Notes under the pieces: model-generated | What the model was told of the DNA's origin: nothing | The model's database searches: none | Seen by the model: the letters and a program-made list of their open reading frames with translations, nothing else | DNA from: JACZST01 sp036985755 | Lineage (GTDB): Bacteria; Actinomycetota; Acidimicrobiia; Spongiisociales; UBA5794 | Length of the DNA: 64,000 nucleotides | Direction of reading: 5' to 3' | NCBI GenBank assembly: GCA_036985755.1 | Contig: BTQG01000001.1 | Location: 1-64,000 of the forward strand | In this document: in pieces, positions 33,345 to 43,465 of the stretch | How the letters are laid out: every line of letters begins with the position of its first letter | Position numbering within the stretch: the stretch's first letter is position 1 | Program-made: the position numbers and the translations under genes

Positions 33345-34423
33345 CCCTGGACGAAACCCGGGATGTCCATTTCGTCGGTCCCTTCTTGCTCATCGTCGGT
33401 ATCGCCGAGCCCAAGACCCTCCGTCGGCGACGATGTCGATCCGAACGAGAATGGAGAAGGCCGGGAACCTCGATCAAAGCCCGCAGCGATGACGGTCACC
33501 CGCATGGCGTCGCCGAGGGTGTCGTCGATGACGGCGCCGAAGATGATGTTGGCATCCGCATCGGAGTGATCGGCGACGATAGAAGCCGCGGTGCTCACCT
33601 CGTGCAGTGTCATCTCCCTCGGGCCGGCCACGGCGAGCAGCGTGCCGCGAGCACCATCCATCGACGACTCGAGCAGCGAGCTCGAAATCGCTTTCTCCGC
33701 AGCCTGCACGGCCCGGTTCTCGCCGGTCGACTCCCCGATCCCCAAGACTGCTGAGCCGGCGCCGGCCATCACCGCCCTGACGTCGGCAAAGTCGACATTG
33801 ATCAAGCCGGGGGTCGTGATGAGGTCGGAGATCCCGCGAACTCCATTGGTGAGCACCTCGTCGGCCATCCGGAAGGCCTCGTTGACCGGGGTGCCCTCGT
33901 CGGTGATCTCGAGCAGCCGCTCATTGGGCACGATGATCAGCGTGTCCACGGCGTTCTTCAACTCCTGGATGCCCTGCTCTGCGGCGACCGAACGCCGACG
34001 ACCTTCGAAACCGAACGGCCGTGTCACAACGCCCACGGTCAGTGCGCCCTGGCTCTTGGCGATCTCTCCGATGATCGGCGCCGCCCCGGTTCCGGTCCCT
34101 CCACCCTCACCCGCAGTGATAAAAACCATGTCGGCGCCGGCGAGGGCATCCTCTATCTCGCTGCGATGATCCTCCGCCGCTATCCGCCCGACCTCTGGGT
34201 CGGCTCCCGCTCCCAACCCTTTGGTGGTGTCGCGCCCGATATCGAGTTTGAGATCCGCATCCGACATCAACAGCGCCTGGGCATCGGTGTTCACTGCGAT
34301 GAACTCGACTCCGCCAACGCCTGCCTCGATCATACGGTTGACGGCGTTGACACCTCCGCCTCCAACGCCGACCACCTTGATCACAGCAAGATAGGAATGC
34401 GGAGTGTAATTCATCTCATTCAT
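33341..34423 (-). CDS. ftsZ: Cell division GTPase FtsZ
   Basis: FtsZ polymerises into the division ring. The 360-residue protein has IKVVGVGGGGVNAVNRMI, the tubulin signature GGGTGTGAAP and the C-terminal peptide DIPGFVQ, which binds partners such as SepF. The linker between core and tail is short, giving a length at the low end for actinobacteria. ATG 34423 follows GGAGGCTCCC. A 26-bp gap separates it from ftsQ, one of the few non-overlapping junctions in the operon. Confidence 0.97.
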   Translation of the reverse strand: MNEMNYTPHSYLAVIKVVGVGGGGVNAVNRMIEAGVGGVEFIAVNTDAQALLMSDADLKLDIGRDTTKGLGAGADPEVGRIAAEDHRSEIEDALAGADMVFITAGEGGGTGTGAAPIIGEIAKSQGALTVGVVTRPFGFEGRRRSVAAEQGIQELKNAVDTLIIVPNERLLEITDEGTPVNEAFRMADEVLTNGVRGISDLITTPGLINVDFADVRAVMAGAGSAVLGIGESTGENRAVQAAEKAISSSLLESSMDGARGTLLAVAGPREMTLHEVSTAASIVADHSDADANIIFGAVIDDTLGDAMRVTVIAAGFDRGSRPSPFSFGSTSSPTEGLGLGDTDDEQEGTDEMDIPGFVQG

Positions 34424-34449
34424 GGGAGCCTCCAGGAGACAGCCAAAGG

Positions 34450-35253
34450 TTAGTCGGTGGGTTGAGCCTCTGGAAGTGTCTCTCCCTCATCCTCGACCTC
34501 ACCTTGAGGGTTGGCCACCGCCGGGCGTTTCGGGGCGGTGACATCGACATGACTCCCGGGGGCCAGGCCGTAGTCGATCAAAGCGATGAGCGCCACCGCC
34601 TTCGACTGCATCTCTGTGGATCGACCCAGCCGAACCGTCACATCACCGACGGTCGCCGTCAATTGACCCGCTTCATCCACCGAGACAACAGTGACCCGTG
34701 CCACTTCGGTGGGCAACCAGTCGATGAATTCGAGCGCGCCGAGCGTCGCCGCCGCCACGATCGTTGCGCCGGGGCGGGTGGTTTCGGGCACATCGGTTGC
34801 AATCAAGGCCAACCCCGTAGGGTCATCGAGCATCTCGACGACCGCACCGCCTGAGGTGACATGTGCGTAACCGCCTGCCGTCGTAACTGCGGCCACCGGG
34901 ACCTGCTCTGTCACTTCGACATCGAGACTGCCCGGCCAGCTGACCACGACTCGCGCTTGGGCAATCCACGGGTCGGCGCGTAGCGCCTGCTCGAGAGCAT
35001 TGGCGTCGACGGAGACCGTCGGGGTGCCTGCAACGACGTCGAGGCCGGCGAGAACGGCTTCAGGATCGGAGTGCTCGGCACCGGTAACGGTGATCCTGTC
35101 GACGGAGAGCAAGGGGGATCGCGCCAGAGCGAACCCGGCCGCCGCCAAGACCAGCAGCACGACGAGGCCGATCACGAGCCGGAGCCTGGTGCGAGCGCGC
35201 TCCTCGGTGACACGATGGCGGCGCTCCGCAATGCGTCGGTCCATGGTCTTCAC
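34450..35253 (-). CDS. ftsQ: Cell division protein FtsQ/DivIB
   Basis: This 267-residue protein has a basic cytoplasmic N-terminus, one membrane helix (about 25-44), a POTRA domain (SPLLSVDRITVTGAEHSDPEAVLAGL) and an FtsQ domain. It links FtsL/FtsB-type proteins to the divisome. GTG 35253 follows GGAGG by 7 bp and overlaps the murB stop (GTGA). Confidence 0.92.
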   Translation of the reverse strand: MKTMDRRIAERRHRVTEERARTRLRLVIGLVVLLVLAAAGFALARSPLLSVDRITVTGAEHSDPEAVLAGLDVVAGTPTVSVDANALEQALRADPWIAQARVVVSWPGSLDVEVTEQVPVAAVTTAGGYAHVTSGGAVVEMLDDPTGLALIATDVPETTRPGATIVAAATLGALEFIDWLPTEVARVTVVSVDEAGQLTATVGDVTVRLGRSTEMQSKAVALIALIDYGLAPGSHVDVTAPKRPAVANPQGEVEDEGETLPEAQPTD

Positions 35254-36155
35254 GAGTGAACCTCCGGCCTGCCTTCGAATCGACCGACGAACCGCAGCTC
35301 CGGCTCCAGCCAAACCCCGGTTCGTTCACCTACGCGAGACCTGATCGCCCACACCAGATCCCAGACATCCTGAGCCGTCGCCCCCTCCTCGGAGACGAAG
35401 AAATTCGCATGCACGTCTGATACGGCGACGCCGCCCCGACGGTAGCCCTTGAGACCGAGGGAGTCGATGATTCGCCCTGCTGCGTCTCCGTGTGGGTTCT
35501 TGAACACCGAGCCGGCGTTGAGGGTGCCCCCCGGCTGATGCTGCTTGCGCCACCGGGTCACGTCGCGAAGGATCTGCTCGCCCCTGCTCTGGGCTTGCTC
35601 GATGGTTCGAAAGCGCGCCGCCACCACGACATCAGCATCGCCAAGGTTGGAGTGTCGGTAGGCCAGCTCGAGGTCGGCGGGGTTGTCGCTTCGCTCGGTC
35701 AGTGTGGATCGATCGAGAATGGTGGCGTCGAGCAACCAGGTCGCGGTGTCCGACCCGTGGCCACCTGCGTTCATCCTGATTGCCCCCCCGACCGAGCCGG
35801 GGATACCGACAAAGAACTCGAGCCCACCCCGATCGTATTCGGTGGCGAATCGAGCCAGTCTCGGCAGCGGCATGCCTGCGCCTGCACTCACCGACCCGTC
35901 CTCGTTGATGGTCGCAACCAGAAACTCCCCGACCAGCCGGAGCACCAGCCCAGGAAAACCATGGTCCGAAACCACGAGGTTGCTCCCTCGTCCCAGCACG
36001 AGCAGCTCGACATCGCCTGCCGAGCCCAACACCTCACGCAGCGAGTCCCTATCCTCGACATCGGCGAACCATGCTGCGGCGCCGCCGAGTTTGTAGGTCG
36101 TGAGCGGTGCCAGGTCGACGTTGTCTCGCACAGAGGCGTGGCGGGTCTCGTTCAT
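35250..36155 (-). CDS. murB: UDP-N-acetylenolpyruvoylglucosamine reductase
   Basis: This FAD enzyme completes UDP-MurNAc. The 301-residue protein has TTYKLGGAA, LVLGRGSNLVVSD (FAD binding), FVGIPGSVGGAIRMNAGGHG and LNAGSVFKNP (catalytic Ser region) and a late catalytic Glu in VWLEPELRFVG. The ATG overlaps the murC stop (36152-36155). Confidence 0.95.
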   Translation of the reverse strand: MNETRHASVRDNVDLAPLTTYKLGGAAAWFADVEDRDSLREVLGSAGDVELLVLGRGSNLVVSDHGFPGLVLRLVGEFLVATINEDGSVSAGAGMPLPRLARFATEYDRGGLEFFVGIPGSVGGAIRMNAGGHGSDTATWLLDATILDRSTLTERSDNPADLELAYRHSNLGDADVVVAARFRTIEQAQSRGEQILRDVTRWRKQHQPGGTLNAGSVFKNPHGDAAGRIIDSLGLKGYRRGGVAVSDVHANFFVSEEGATAQDVWDLVWAIRSRVGERTGVWLEPELRFVGRFEGRPEVHS

Positions 36156-37531
36156 GCTCGAGGTCCGTCACCAGCTGCGAGCGATGGCCAAATCGATGCG
36201 ACATCCCCGGCCCCCATCAGCACGATGGTGTCACCACTCTCCATCTCTCCACGAAGCAACGCAGGGACATCGCTGAGCATGGGCACGTACTCGACGGAGC
36301 CACCGGCTGCTGCGACCGCTTCGGCGACGATGCGACCCGATACTCCCGGTTGCGGGCGCTCACCGGCCCCGTACACGTCGGTCACGATGATGTGGTCGGC
36401 TGCGGCGAGTGGGGCACCGAACGCCGGTGCGAGATCGGCGGTCCTGGTGTATCGATGCGGCTGAAACACGACCCACAGTCGCCCTGCTGTCACCTGGCGC
36501 GCCGCAGCAATCGTTACCTCGACCTCGGTCGGATGATGTGCGTAGTCCTCGAGAATCGTGACTCCCCCGACCCGCGCCTTGACCTCGAATCGGCGCCGCA
36601 CCCCTCCGAAGGAAGCAAGCCCGGAGGCGAGGCACTCGCTGTCGAGCCCGAGCTCACTGAACAGGGCAACCACACCGGCCGCGTTTCTGGCGATATGGGC
36701 GCCCGGCTGCGGAACGGTGACATCCACCGCACCCTGCGGTCCGTCGAGGCGGAACGACACGCCAGTGGCGGTCATGCTCAGGTCGGTCACCCGCCACCGC
36801 GCTGTCTCACTGGTGCCGTAACCGATGACCTCGGTTCGTTCGGCAAGCCGTTTGACCCCGGCGTCGTCGATGCATCCGAGCACAGGGCCGTCGGTGGAGG
36901 CCGCTACCTGGGCGAAGGCTTCCTCGAGGGCGGAGACGGTCTCGTAGTGGTCGAGGTGGTCCGCTTCGATATTGGTAACGAGCATGCCGGACAGATGAAG
37001 ATGACGGAAGGTGCCGAATGCCTCGTCGGCTTCGAGCACCAGGAGATCCTGGTCGCCGAGGTGAGCGCCGGTGTTCAGGGCGGTGATCTCTCCTCCGATG
37101 ACGAACGACGGGTCCTGTCCGCACGCCCGGATCGCTGACACCGCCAACGCGCTGCTGGTGGTCTTGCCATGGGTGCCGGCGATGCCGACCGTTGGAATCG
37201 CCGCCGTGAGCGCGTTGAGCAGAGTCGGTCTCCGCCACACGGTCAGTCCCGCGTCTACGGCTGCCCTCAGCTCGGGATCGCTCTGTGGGACGGCGGTCGA
37301 TGCCACCACGAGCTCGGTGTCACCAAGGCGATCCGGTCGATGGCCTACCCATGTCTCGACGCCGCTGTCTGCCAATCCGTCGAGCACGCTGCTCGGCTTG
37401 AGGTCCGAGCCGGTGACCCGATGGCCCTGCTGGGACAGCAGCTTTGCCAGCCCCGACATGCCGGCGCCGCCCGCACCGATGATGTGGATGCGCCGCCGCG
37501 CCACGAGATCGAATGAAACAGAGTCAGCCAT
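36152..37531 (-). CDS. murC: UDP-N-acetylmuramate-L-alanine ligase
   Basis: It adds L-Ala to UDP-MurNAc using ATP. The 459-residue Mur ligase has IHIIGAGGAGMSGLAKLL at the N-terminus, the ATP loop GIAGTHGKTTSS, EADEAFGTF, NIEADHLDHYE and DYAHHPTEV. The stop overlaps murB; the start overlaps the murG stop by 8 bp. Confidence 0.96.
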   Translation of the reverse strand: MADSVSFDLVARRRIHIIGAGGAGMSGLAKLLSQQGHRVTGSDLKPSSVLDGLADSGVETWVGHRPDRLGDTELVVASTAVPQSDPELRAAVDAGLTVWRRPTLLNALTAAIPTVGIAGTHGKTTSSALAVSAIRACGQDPSFVIGGEITALNTGAHLGDQDLLVLEADEAFGTFRHLHLSGMLVTNIEADHLDHYETVSALEEAFAQVAASTDGPVLGCIDDAGVKRLAERTEVIGYGTSETARWRVTDLSMTATGVSFRLDGPQGAVDVTVPQPGAHIARNAAGVVALFSELGLDSECLASGLASFGGVRRRFEVKARVGGVTILEDYAHHPTEVEVTIAAARQVTAGRLWVVFQPHRYTRTADLAPAFGAPLAAADHIIVTDVYGAGERPQPGVSGRIVAEAVAAAGGSVEYVPMLSDVPALLRGEMESGDTIVLMGAGDVASIWPSLAAGDGPRA

Positions 37532-38603
37532 TGGCTACCTCCAGCACGACATCGGTGACGGTGGCTGTTGCCGCCGGACGCCCAACCATTGCCGCCGATA
37601 CTGCCATCTCGTTCCTCCGGCCCTGGTCGGCGAGCAACCCGGTGAGCAGGTCGGGGAGGGTCGAGAGGTCGTCCTGGTCGACGATCAGACACCCGCCGGC
37701 GGCCTCCATCTCAGCGGCGTTCCCACCCTGATAACCCCTGCCCGCCGGAAGGGGAACGACGACTGCCGGCGTGCCGGTAGCGGTGAGCTCACTGATCGTG
37801 AGGGCCCCGGCCCTGGACAACACGAGATCCGACGCCGCATAGAAGCGCTCCATGTGTCTCTCGTACGGGACGGTGACCCAATTCGGATCGTCGATGGCGC
37901 GGGCGGCAACCGCATCGTGATTGTTCGGTCCGGTCACGTGAACAATGGCGCAGCCGGAGTCGAGGATCCCGCGAGCGAAGCCGACGACCTGTTCGTTGAG
38001 CGCTGCCGCGCCCTGGCTGCCACCGAACACGCCGAGCACGGTCTGATCCGGGTCCAGTCCGTAACCGGCGATCGATTCGTTGCGAAGTCTCGGGTCGTAC
38101 CTGACAATCGGCTCGGCCAGTGGATTGCCGGTCAGTTCGGCCCCGATCAACCTGGGAACGGTCGCAGGGAAGGCGACCAGGGTCCTGGCCGCCCGTCTCG
38201 TTGCCACCCGGTTGGCGAGACCGGGCACCGCGTTCTGTTCGTGGATCACGATCGGGTAACCGGCCGAGGAGGCACCGAGACCGGCGGGAATCGTGACATA
38301 GCCGCCGAAGGCGGTGAGCACACCGCGGTCGCGCCTGGTGAGCTCATCCTTGATGGTCCTTGCCGCTCGACGGATCATCAACGGCAGGCCGAAATTCCGT
38401 AGCGAGAGCGACCGCGCCAAGCCGCGTATGTCGAGGCGGACCAACTCGAATCCGGCTTCTGGCACCGCGGTGCTTTCGAGCCGCTCCCCACCGAAGAACA
38501 CGATGTCGGAAACAGAGACGCCCCGACGCACCAGTTCTGTGGCGACCGCAATGGCCGGGACAAGGTGCCCTCCCGTGCCTGCCGCGGCAAAAGCGAACGT
38601 CAT
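37524..38603 (-). CDS. murG: UDP-GlcNAc transferase MurG (lipid II synthesis)
   Basis: It transfers GlcNAc to lipid I at the inner membrane face. The 359-residue GT28 protein has AAGTGGHLVPAIAVA, TAFGGYVTIPAGLGA, IHEQNAVPGLANR, VFGGSQGAAALNE and the PLPAGRGYQGGNAAEM donor-site loop. The loop reads GRGYQGGNA where many MurG have A.dHQ..NA. The ATG overlaps the ftsW stop (ATGA). Confidence 0.95.
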   Translation of the reverse strand: MTFAFAAAGTGGHLVPAIAVATELVRRGVSVSDIVFFGGERLESTAVPEAGFELVRLDIRGLARSLSLRNFGLPLMIRRAARTIKDELTRRDRGVLTAFGGYVTIPAGLGASSAGYPIVIHEQNAVPGLANRVATRRAARTLVAFPATVPRLIGAELTGNPLAEPIVRYDPRLRNESIAGYGLDPDQTVLGVFGGSQGAAALNEQVVGFARGILDSGCAIVHVTGPNNHDAVAARAIDDPNWVTVPYERHMERFYAASDLVLSRAGALTISELTATGTPAVVVPLPAGRGYQGGNAAEMEAAGGCLIVDQDDLSTLPDLLTGLLADQGRRNEMAVSAAMVGRPAATATVTDVVLEVANG

Positions 38604-39805
38604 GATCGGGTGGCGCCGGCTCTGGCGATGTTGACCAGGATTCCCACTGCGGCCAGGTTGACCAGCATGGCGTTGCCCCCCGATGACAGGAACGGCAGCG
38701 GAACGCCGGTGATCGGCAAAGCGCCCACCACACCCCCGATGTTGACCAGAGCTTGCAACGACAGCCAGCCGACGATGCCGACTGCGAGCAGCCTGCCGAA
38801 CATGTCCGGCGCCTTCAACGCGACTCGGATTCCAAGGAAGCCGAAGGCGGCGAACAGGACGAGGACCAGCGACGCGCCGACAAAACCGATCTCCTCGCCG
38901 ATGATGGCAAAGATGAAATCGGTGTGGGCGTTCGGCAGGAAGGACCATCGGGCGCGACTGGCGCCGAGCCCAACCCCAAACCAGCTGCCGGTGCCAAGCG
39001 CGACCAGGCTCTGCACCGCCTGAAGTCCACCGTCGAGCGGATCGGCAAACGGGTCGAGGAAGCCGGTGATCCGCGCTCGCCGGTAATCCATGCCCAGCGC
39101 TCCCCCAACGGCGAGCAGGCCGCCGATGGTGGCGACGCCTGCCAGATAGCCGATCGGCGCCGTCGAGGCGATCATGACGGAAAAGGCGGCGCCGCCGATG
39201 AGCAGCGCGGTGCCGAAGTCCGGCTGCAGGAGTAACAGCAGCGATACCGAGCCGACGACGGTTACCACCGGTACCGCAAAGTGGCCGAACTTCTGTAGCA
39301 GCGGGCCCTTTCTCGCCAGGATCGCCGCCAGGACGATCACGGTCGCCAGCTTGGCGAACTCCGACGGCTGCACCGTGATCGGCCCGACCTCGATCCAGCG
39401 CCGCGCCCCGCCGCGAACGACCCCAAAGGTCAGTGTCGCCGCCAGTCCGGCGACGGCAAGCACGTAGATCGGAACCGCCACGCGCTGGTAGAAGCGATAG
39501 GGAATCCTCGTTGTGATGACGAATGCGGCGAGCCCGAGACCGACCCAGAGGACCTGGCGCTTCATGTAGAAGAGCGGATCTCCGGTTTCTCTGATCGACA
39601 CGACAGAAGATGCGCTCAACATCGCCCCCAGCCCGACGATCAGCAGCATCACGACCGGGACGACCAGGAGGATCGATCGCCGTTCCCTGAGGGCGGCAGC
39701 GGTCGCCCGCCTCCGACGTGACGAAGGCGTCGTTTCCTCTGTGATGTCCTCTGTGGTCTCGAGCATGGGACCAGCTTCGTCGAATCGCCTCGTCGTGCTC
39801 GTCAT
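38600..39805 (-). CDS. ftsW: SEDS glycosyltransferase FtsW
   Basis: It polymerises septal peptidoglycan together with FtsI. The 401-residue protein has about 10 membrane helices and a long cytoplasmic N-terminus. Motifs are RGGARRWIEVGPITVQPSEFAKL, LLLQPDFGTALL, LGASRARWSFLPNAHTDFIFAIIGEE and GVPLPFLSSGGNA. The start overlaps the murD stop (39802-39805). Confidence 0.95.
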   Translation of the reverse strand: MTSTTRRFDEAGPMLETTEDITEETTPSSRRRRATAAALRERRSILLVVPVVMLLIVGLGAMLSASSVVSIRETGDPLFYMKRQVLWVGLGLAAFVITTRIPYRFYQRVAVPIYVLAVAGLAATLTFGVVRGGARRWIEVGPITVQPSEFAKLATVIVLAAILARKGPLLQKFGHFAVPVVTVVGSVSLLLLLQPDFGTALLIGGAAFSVMIASTAPIGYLAGVATIGGLLAVGGALGMDYRRARITGFLDPFADPLDGGLQAVQSLVALGTGSWFGVGLGASRARWSFLPNAHTDFIFAIIGEEIGFVGASLVLVLFAAFGFLGIRVALKAPDMFGRLLAVGIVGWLSLQALVNIGGVVGALPITGVPLPFLSSGGNAMLVNLAAVGILVNIARAGATRS

Positions 39806-41079
39806 TTCGACACCCCGTCCAGAACCAGCGCGGCGAATCGGTCACCGCGCTCCCCGTACCCCGAGAATTGATCGAAGCTGGCACAACCGGGTGCCAGCAG
39901 CACAACATCACCAGGCACGGCCACCCTTCGCGCCGCTTCGACCGCAGCGTCGAACCCGGCGACGATCGTCATCGGGATATCGCTGGTCGCGGCCACTTCT
40001 GGCCCGGCCTCGCCGTACGCCACCAGGTGGCGCACCGTCGGTCCGACCATGTCGGAAAGGTCGAGCCCTTTGTTGCGACCGCCGGCGATGAGCACCACGC
40101 GTTCGTACGAGGCTGCGGCCGCTCGCGTCGCGTGCGGGTTGGTGGCCTTGGAGTCGTCGACAAACATGACGCCACCGATTGTTCCTACCAGCCGGCGACG
40201 GTGCGGCCCTGGGGTAAACCCGGCGATGGATCGCCTGATGCTCTCGGCGTCGGCGCCGGCTTCTGTGGCAAGCACCGCGGAGAAGGCCAGATCACCAACG
40301 TACGACGGGTCGTCGGTAGGCAGCAAGTATCGGTGTCCGCCAACAACGAGCTCGGATCCGCTCACCCCTACACCCCCTGGCGGGACCGTGCTGGCACTGA
40401 CGGGAATGGTGGTTGCGTCGGCTCGGGCCGCCAGCGCCACCGATCCCTCGTCGTCGACGTCGTAGGCGAGGCGGTCGGCGCCGTTCATGTTCTCGAAGAT
40501 CCGAGCCTTAGCCGCCGCATAGGCGGCGACGGTGCCATGCCAGTCGAGGTGATCGGGAGCGACATTGAGGATGGCGGCGACCTTGGGGTGGAACGTGTCG
40601 ATGTAGCGGAGCTGGAAGCTGGAAGCCTCGATGACGACAACCTCGTAGTCACCGTCGACGATGCTGCTCACCGGCGTCCCGATGTTGCCGGCGGCTACGG
40701 CGTCGACGCTGCTCTCCCTCAGCATCGACGTCGTCATCGCCGTCACCGTCGTCTTCCCGTTCGTCCCCGTCACCGCCACAACCGGCGCCTCCAGGTGCCG
40801 CGCTCCGAATTCGAGCTCGCTCCAAACATCGATATTGGCGTCTGCGGCATCGAGCAACGGTGGCGCGTGCTCCGGAACGCCGGGCGAGGTCACAACGACA
40901 TCGACCCCGTACAACTGCGCCCGATCCCAGGCACCCGACCCCACCGTGAAACCTTTGCTGCGCAGACCAGCCGCAGCCTCATCGGAATGGTCGTACACAG
41001 CAACGCTATGCCCGCGGTCCCTGGCGAGGTGGGCCGCAGCCCCGCCGCTCACCGCGGCGCCGATCACGAGCACGTTCAT
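39802..41079 (-). CDS. murD: UDP-MurNAc-L-alanine-D-glutamate ligase
   Basis: This 425-residue Mur ligase adds D-Glu. Motifs are VLVIGAAVSGGAAA, TSPGVPEHAPPL, VAVTGTNGKTTVTAMT, VIEASSFQLRY, LNVAPDHLDWHG and FVDDSKATNPHAT. ATG 41079 overlaps the mraY stop (CTATGA). Confidence 0.96.
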   Translation of the reverse strand: MNVLVIGAAVSGGAAAHLARDRGHSVAVYDHSDEAAAGLRSKGFTVGSGAWDRAQLYGVDVVVTSPGVPEHAPPLLDAADANIDVWSELEFGARHLEAPVVAVTGTNGKTTVTAMTTSMLRESSVDAVAAGNIGTPVSSIVDGDYEVVVIEASSFQLRYIDTFHPKVAAILNVAPDHLDWHGTVAAYAAAKARIFENMNGADRLAYDVDDEGSVALAARADATTIPVSASTVPPGGVGVSGSELVVGGHRYLLPTDDPSYVGDLAFSAVLATEAGADAESIRRSIAGFTPGPHRRRLVGTIGGVMFVDDSKATNPHATRAAAASYERVVLIAGGRNKGLDLSDMVGPTVRHLVAYGEAGPEVAATSDIPMTIVAGFDAAVEAARRVAVPGDVVLLAPGCASFDQFSGYGERGDRFAALVLDGVSK

Positions 41080-42137
41080 AGTCCCACCCCGGTGCCGGCC
41101 ACGAAGTCGGCGTAGAAGATCCCGATGCCGAGGGCAACCAGGATGCCGGCGACGATCCAGAGGCGAATGATGACCACGGTTTCCGGCCACCCCTTCAACT
41201 CGAAGTGGTGATGGATCGGTGCCATGCGGAAGATTCGCTTCCCGAATACGCGAAAGGCGAACACCTGCCCGATGACCGACATCGTCTCCACCACATACAG
41301 GCCGCCCAGGACGACGAGTAGCAGCTGGGTGTTGGTGAGCAGTGCCAGCGCGGCGAGGGCGCCTCCGATGGCCTGGGATCCGGTGTCGCCCATGAAGATC
41401 TGGGCAGGGGCTGCGTTCCACCACAGGAACCCGAGCACAGCACCCACCAGCGCGGCGGCGAGCCGGCCCATGTCGAGCGCACCGTTGGCATCGACCCCGT
41501 AGAAGGCGAGGTTGCGAAACTGCCAGAACGCGATCAGAACGTACGCTCCAAACACGAGGGCGCTCGACCCGGCAACGAGCCCGTCGAGCCCGTCGGTCAG
41601 GTTCACTGCGTTCGCGGCAGCGGTGAGCATGAGCAGGACGAGCACGAAGTACAAGACGGGACCAAGATCGATCCCGAGGGGTCGGACGAACGACAGCTCG
41701 GTGGATGCTCCGAACAATTGAGCCCCCCAGGCAAAGATGCCGGCGACGACGAGCTGGCCGAGGAACTTCCAACGTTTGGAGAGCCCCTGGTTGTGTTTGG
41801 CCGCGTGTTTCTCGTAGTCATCGAGGAACCCGATGAAACCCATGCCGACAAAGGCGAACACTACGAGCAGCCCCTCGGGTGCAAACGGATGGAACGTGAA
41901 GTCGAGGCCGGAGCCGAAGCTGAACAGCCGAAAGTGGGCGGCGCCGTATCCGAGCACAGCCCCCAGCAGGATGACCACGCCACCCATGGTGGGCGTTCCC
42001 TTCTTGTGCATGTGGCCTTGAACATCCTCCTGGATGAACTGGCCGATGCTGCGCCGCCGGAGAAAGCCGATGGCGACCGGCGTCGCCAAGATGGTGAAGG
42101 CAAAAGCGACGGTTGCGGCGATCAGCAGCTGGATCAC
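41076..42137 (-). CDS. mraY: Phospho-MurNAc-pentapeptide translocase MraY
   Basis: It makes lipid I on undecaprenyl phosphate. The 353-residue protein has about 10 helices with KKGTPTMGGVVIL, FIGFLDDYEK (Asp pair), NAVNLTDGLDGL, IFMGDTGSQAIGG and MAPIHHHFELKGWPE. GTG 42137 follows GAGGAGG and overlaps the murF stop (GTGA). Confidence 0.97.
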   Translation of the reverse strand: MIQLLIAATVAFAFTILATPVAIGFLRRRSIGQFIQEDVQGHMHKKGTPTMGGVVILLGAVLGYGAAHFRLFSFGSGLDFTFHPFAPEGLLVVFAFVGMGFIGFLDDYEKHAAKHNQGLSKRWKFLGQLVVAGIFAWGAQLFGASTELSFVRPLGIDLGPVLYFVLVLLMLTAAANAVNLTDGLDGLVAGSSALVFGAYVLIAFWQFRNLAFYGVDANGALDMGRLAAALVGAVLGFLWWNAAPAQIFMGDTGSQAIGGALAALALLTNTQLLLVVLGGLYVVETMSVIGQVFAFRVFGKRIFRMAPIHHHFELKGWPETVVIIRLWIVAGILVALGIGIFYADFVAGTGVGL

Positions 42138-43465
42138 AGCGGGACCTCCTCGGTCAGCACTGCGGCCAATCGCTCGAGACCCACGGATCGGGAAGCCTTT
42201 ACCAGGACAACCGATCCGGCTCTGGCTTCGGCGAGCACGATGTCGGCCGCATCCGCCTGTTGGGCGACGTTGCGCCCCCCGGCGGCCGCGGCGAGACCGT
42301 GGTCCCGGCCGACGGTGATGACGTCGAACCCGAGACCGGCAGCGACGCGACCGACGCGTTCGTGTTCGGCTTCGGTCACCGGGCCGAGCTCCGCCATCTC
42401 GCCGAGTATCGCGAAACGAGGTCCCGGCATGGCGGCGACGGTCTCCATGGCGGCGACCATCGAGTCGGGGTTGGCGTTGTAGGCATCGTTGACGACGGTG
42501 ATCCGGCCCTGGTGAACCTCCATCCGCCACGGTGCCGCAGTGGCGGTGGCGAAACCGTCGCTGATCTCTTCGAGATCGCGGCCGAGCGCCATGGCGGCGG
42601 CGGCAGCGGCGGCGGCGTTGAGGGCGTTGTGCACACCAGCCATGGCGAGCTCGACGGCCACAGAGGCACCGTCGGCGTGCAGGATGAAGCGGGGTCTGCC
42701 CTGCTCGTCGATGGTGATATCCGAGACCCGGACACCAGCGTTTGGTGTCCGGCCGAAGGTGATCGTTGGCCCGGGGTGGGGGCGGTCCAGGCGGGGCTCA
42801 TCGTCTGGCAGCACCGCAACTCCCCCTTCCACGAGCGATTCGACGAGCTCGAACTTGCCATCGGCGAGGGCATCTCTGGTCCCAAACGTCTCCAGATGAA
42901 CAACTCCGAGGTTGGTGATGATGGCTATGTCGGGAAGAACGGCAGGTGCCAGCCAGCGGATGTGCCCCACGGCGCGGGATCCAACCTCGAGCACGAGTGT
43001 CTCGGTGTCGTCGGCAGCGGAGAGCACGGTCAGCGGGACTCCCACCTCATTGTTGAACGATCGCGGGGAGGCAAAGCTCCCCGGCAGCGCCGCGGCGAGC
43101 AGATCCTTGGTCGAGGTCTTTCCCGTCGAACCGGACACGGCGGCCACTCGCGCGCCCAGCTCGCTCCTCCGGGCGGCGGCCAGGTCTCTGAGCGCTTCGA
43201 TGGTGTTTCCCACCTCGACCCGTGGCCAGCCCTGGCGGGGCGAACCGCGTTCAACGACTCCGGCAACCGCTCCCCCGTCGATGGCGGATGCGACGAAGTC
43301 GTGCCCGTCGTGGTATTCGCCTTTGATGGCGACGAACAACGCACCGGGGGCGACCGAACGCGAATCGGTAGACACGGAGTGGATTGACATCGAAGGGTCT
43401 CCGACGACGTCGCCGTGTATGGCTGCTGCCACCCTGGCGAGGGTCCAATCGAGTGGCCCGGTCAC
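42134..43465 (-). CDS. murF: UDP-MurNAc-tripeptide-D-Ala-D-Ala ligase
   Basis: This 443-residue Mur ligase adds D-Ala-D-Ala. Motifs are STDSRSVAPGALFVAIKG, AVSGSTGKTSTKDLLAA (ATP loop), ITNLGVVHLETFG and VVNDAYNANPDSM. No ddl gene is in the window. It overlaps murE at its start and mraY at its end. Confidence 0.95.
   Translation of the reverse strand: MTGPLDWTLARVAAAIHGDVVGDPSMSIHSVSTDSRSVAPGALFVAIKGEYHDGHDFVASAIDGGAVAGVVERGSPRQGWPRVEVGNTIEALRDLAAARRSELGARVAAVSGSTGKTSTKDLLAAALPGSFASPRSFNNEVGVPLTVLSAADDTETLVLEVGSRAVGHIRWLAPAVLPDIAIITNLGVVHLETFGTRDALADGKFELVESLVEGGVAVLPDDEPRLDRPHPGPTITFGRTPNAGVRVSDITIDEQGRPRFILHADGASVAVELAMAGVHNALNAAAAAAAAMALGRDLEEISDGFATATAAPWRMEVHQGRITVVNDAYNANPDSMVAAMETVAAMPGPRFAILGEMAELGPVTEAEHERVGRVAAGLGFDVITVGRDHGLAAAAGGRNVAQQADAADIVLAEARAGSVVLVKASRSVGLERLAAVLTEEVPL

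Noticed and set aside
38604..39911. Apparent 795-residue extension of MurG upstream through ftsW
   Set aside because: The extension is read out of frame over ftsW. MurG begins at ATG 38603, which overlaps the ftsW stop and gives the normal MurG N-terminus.
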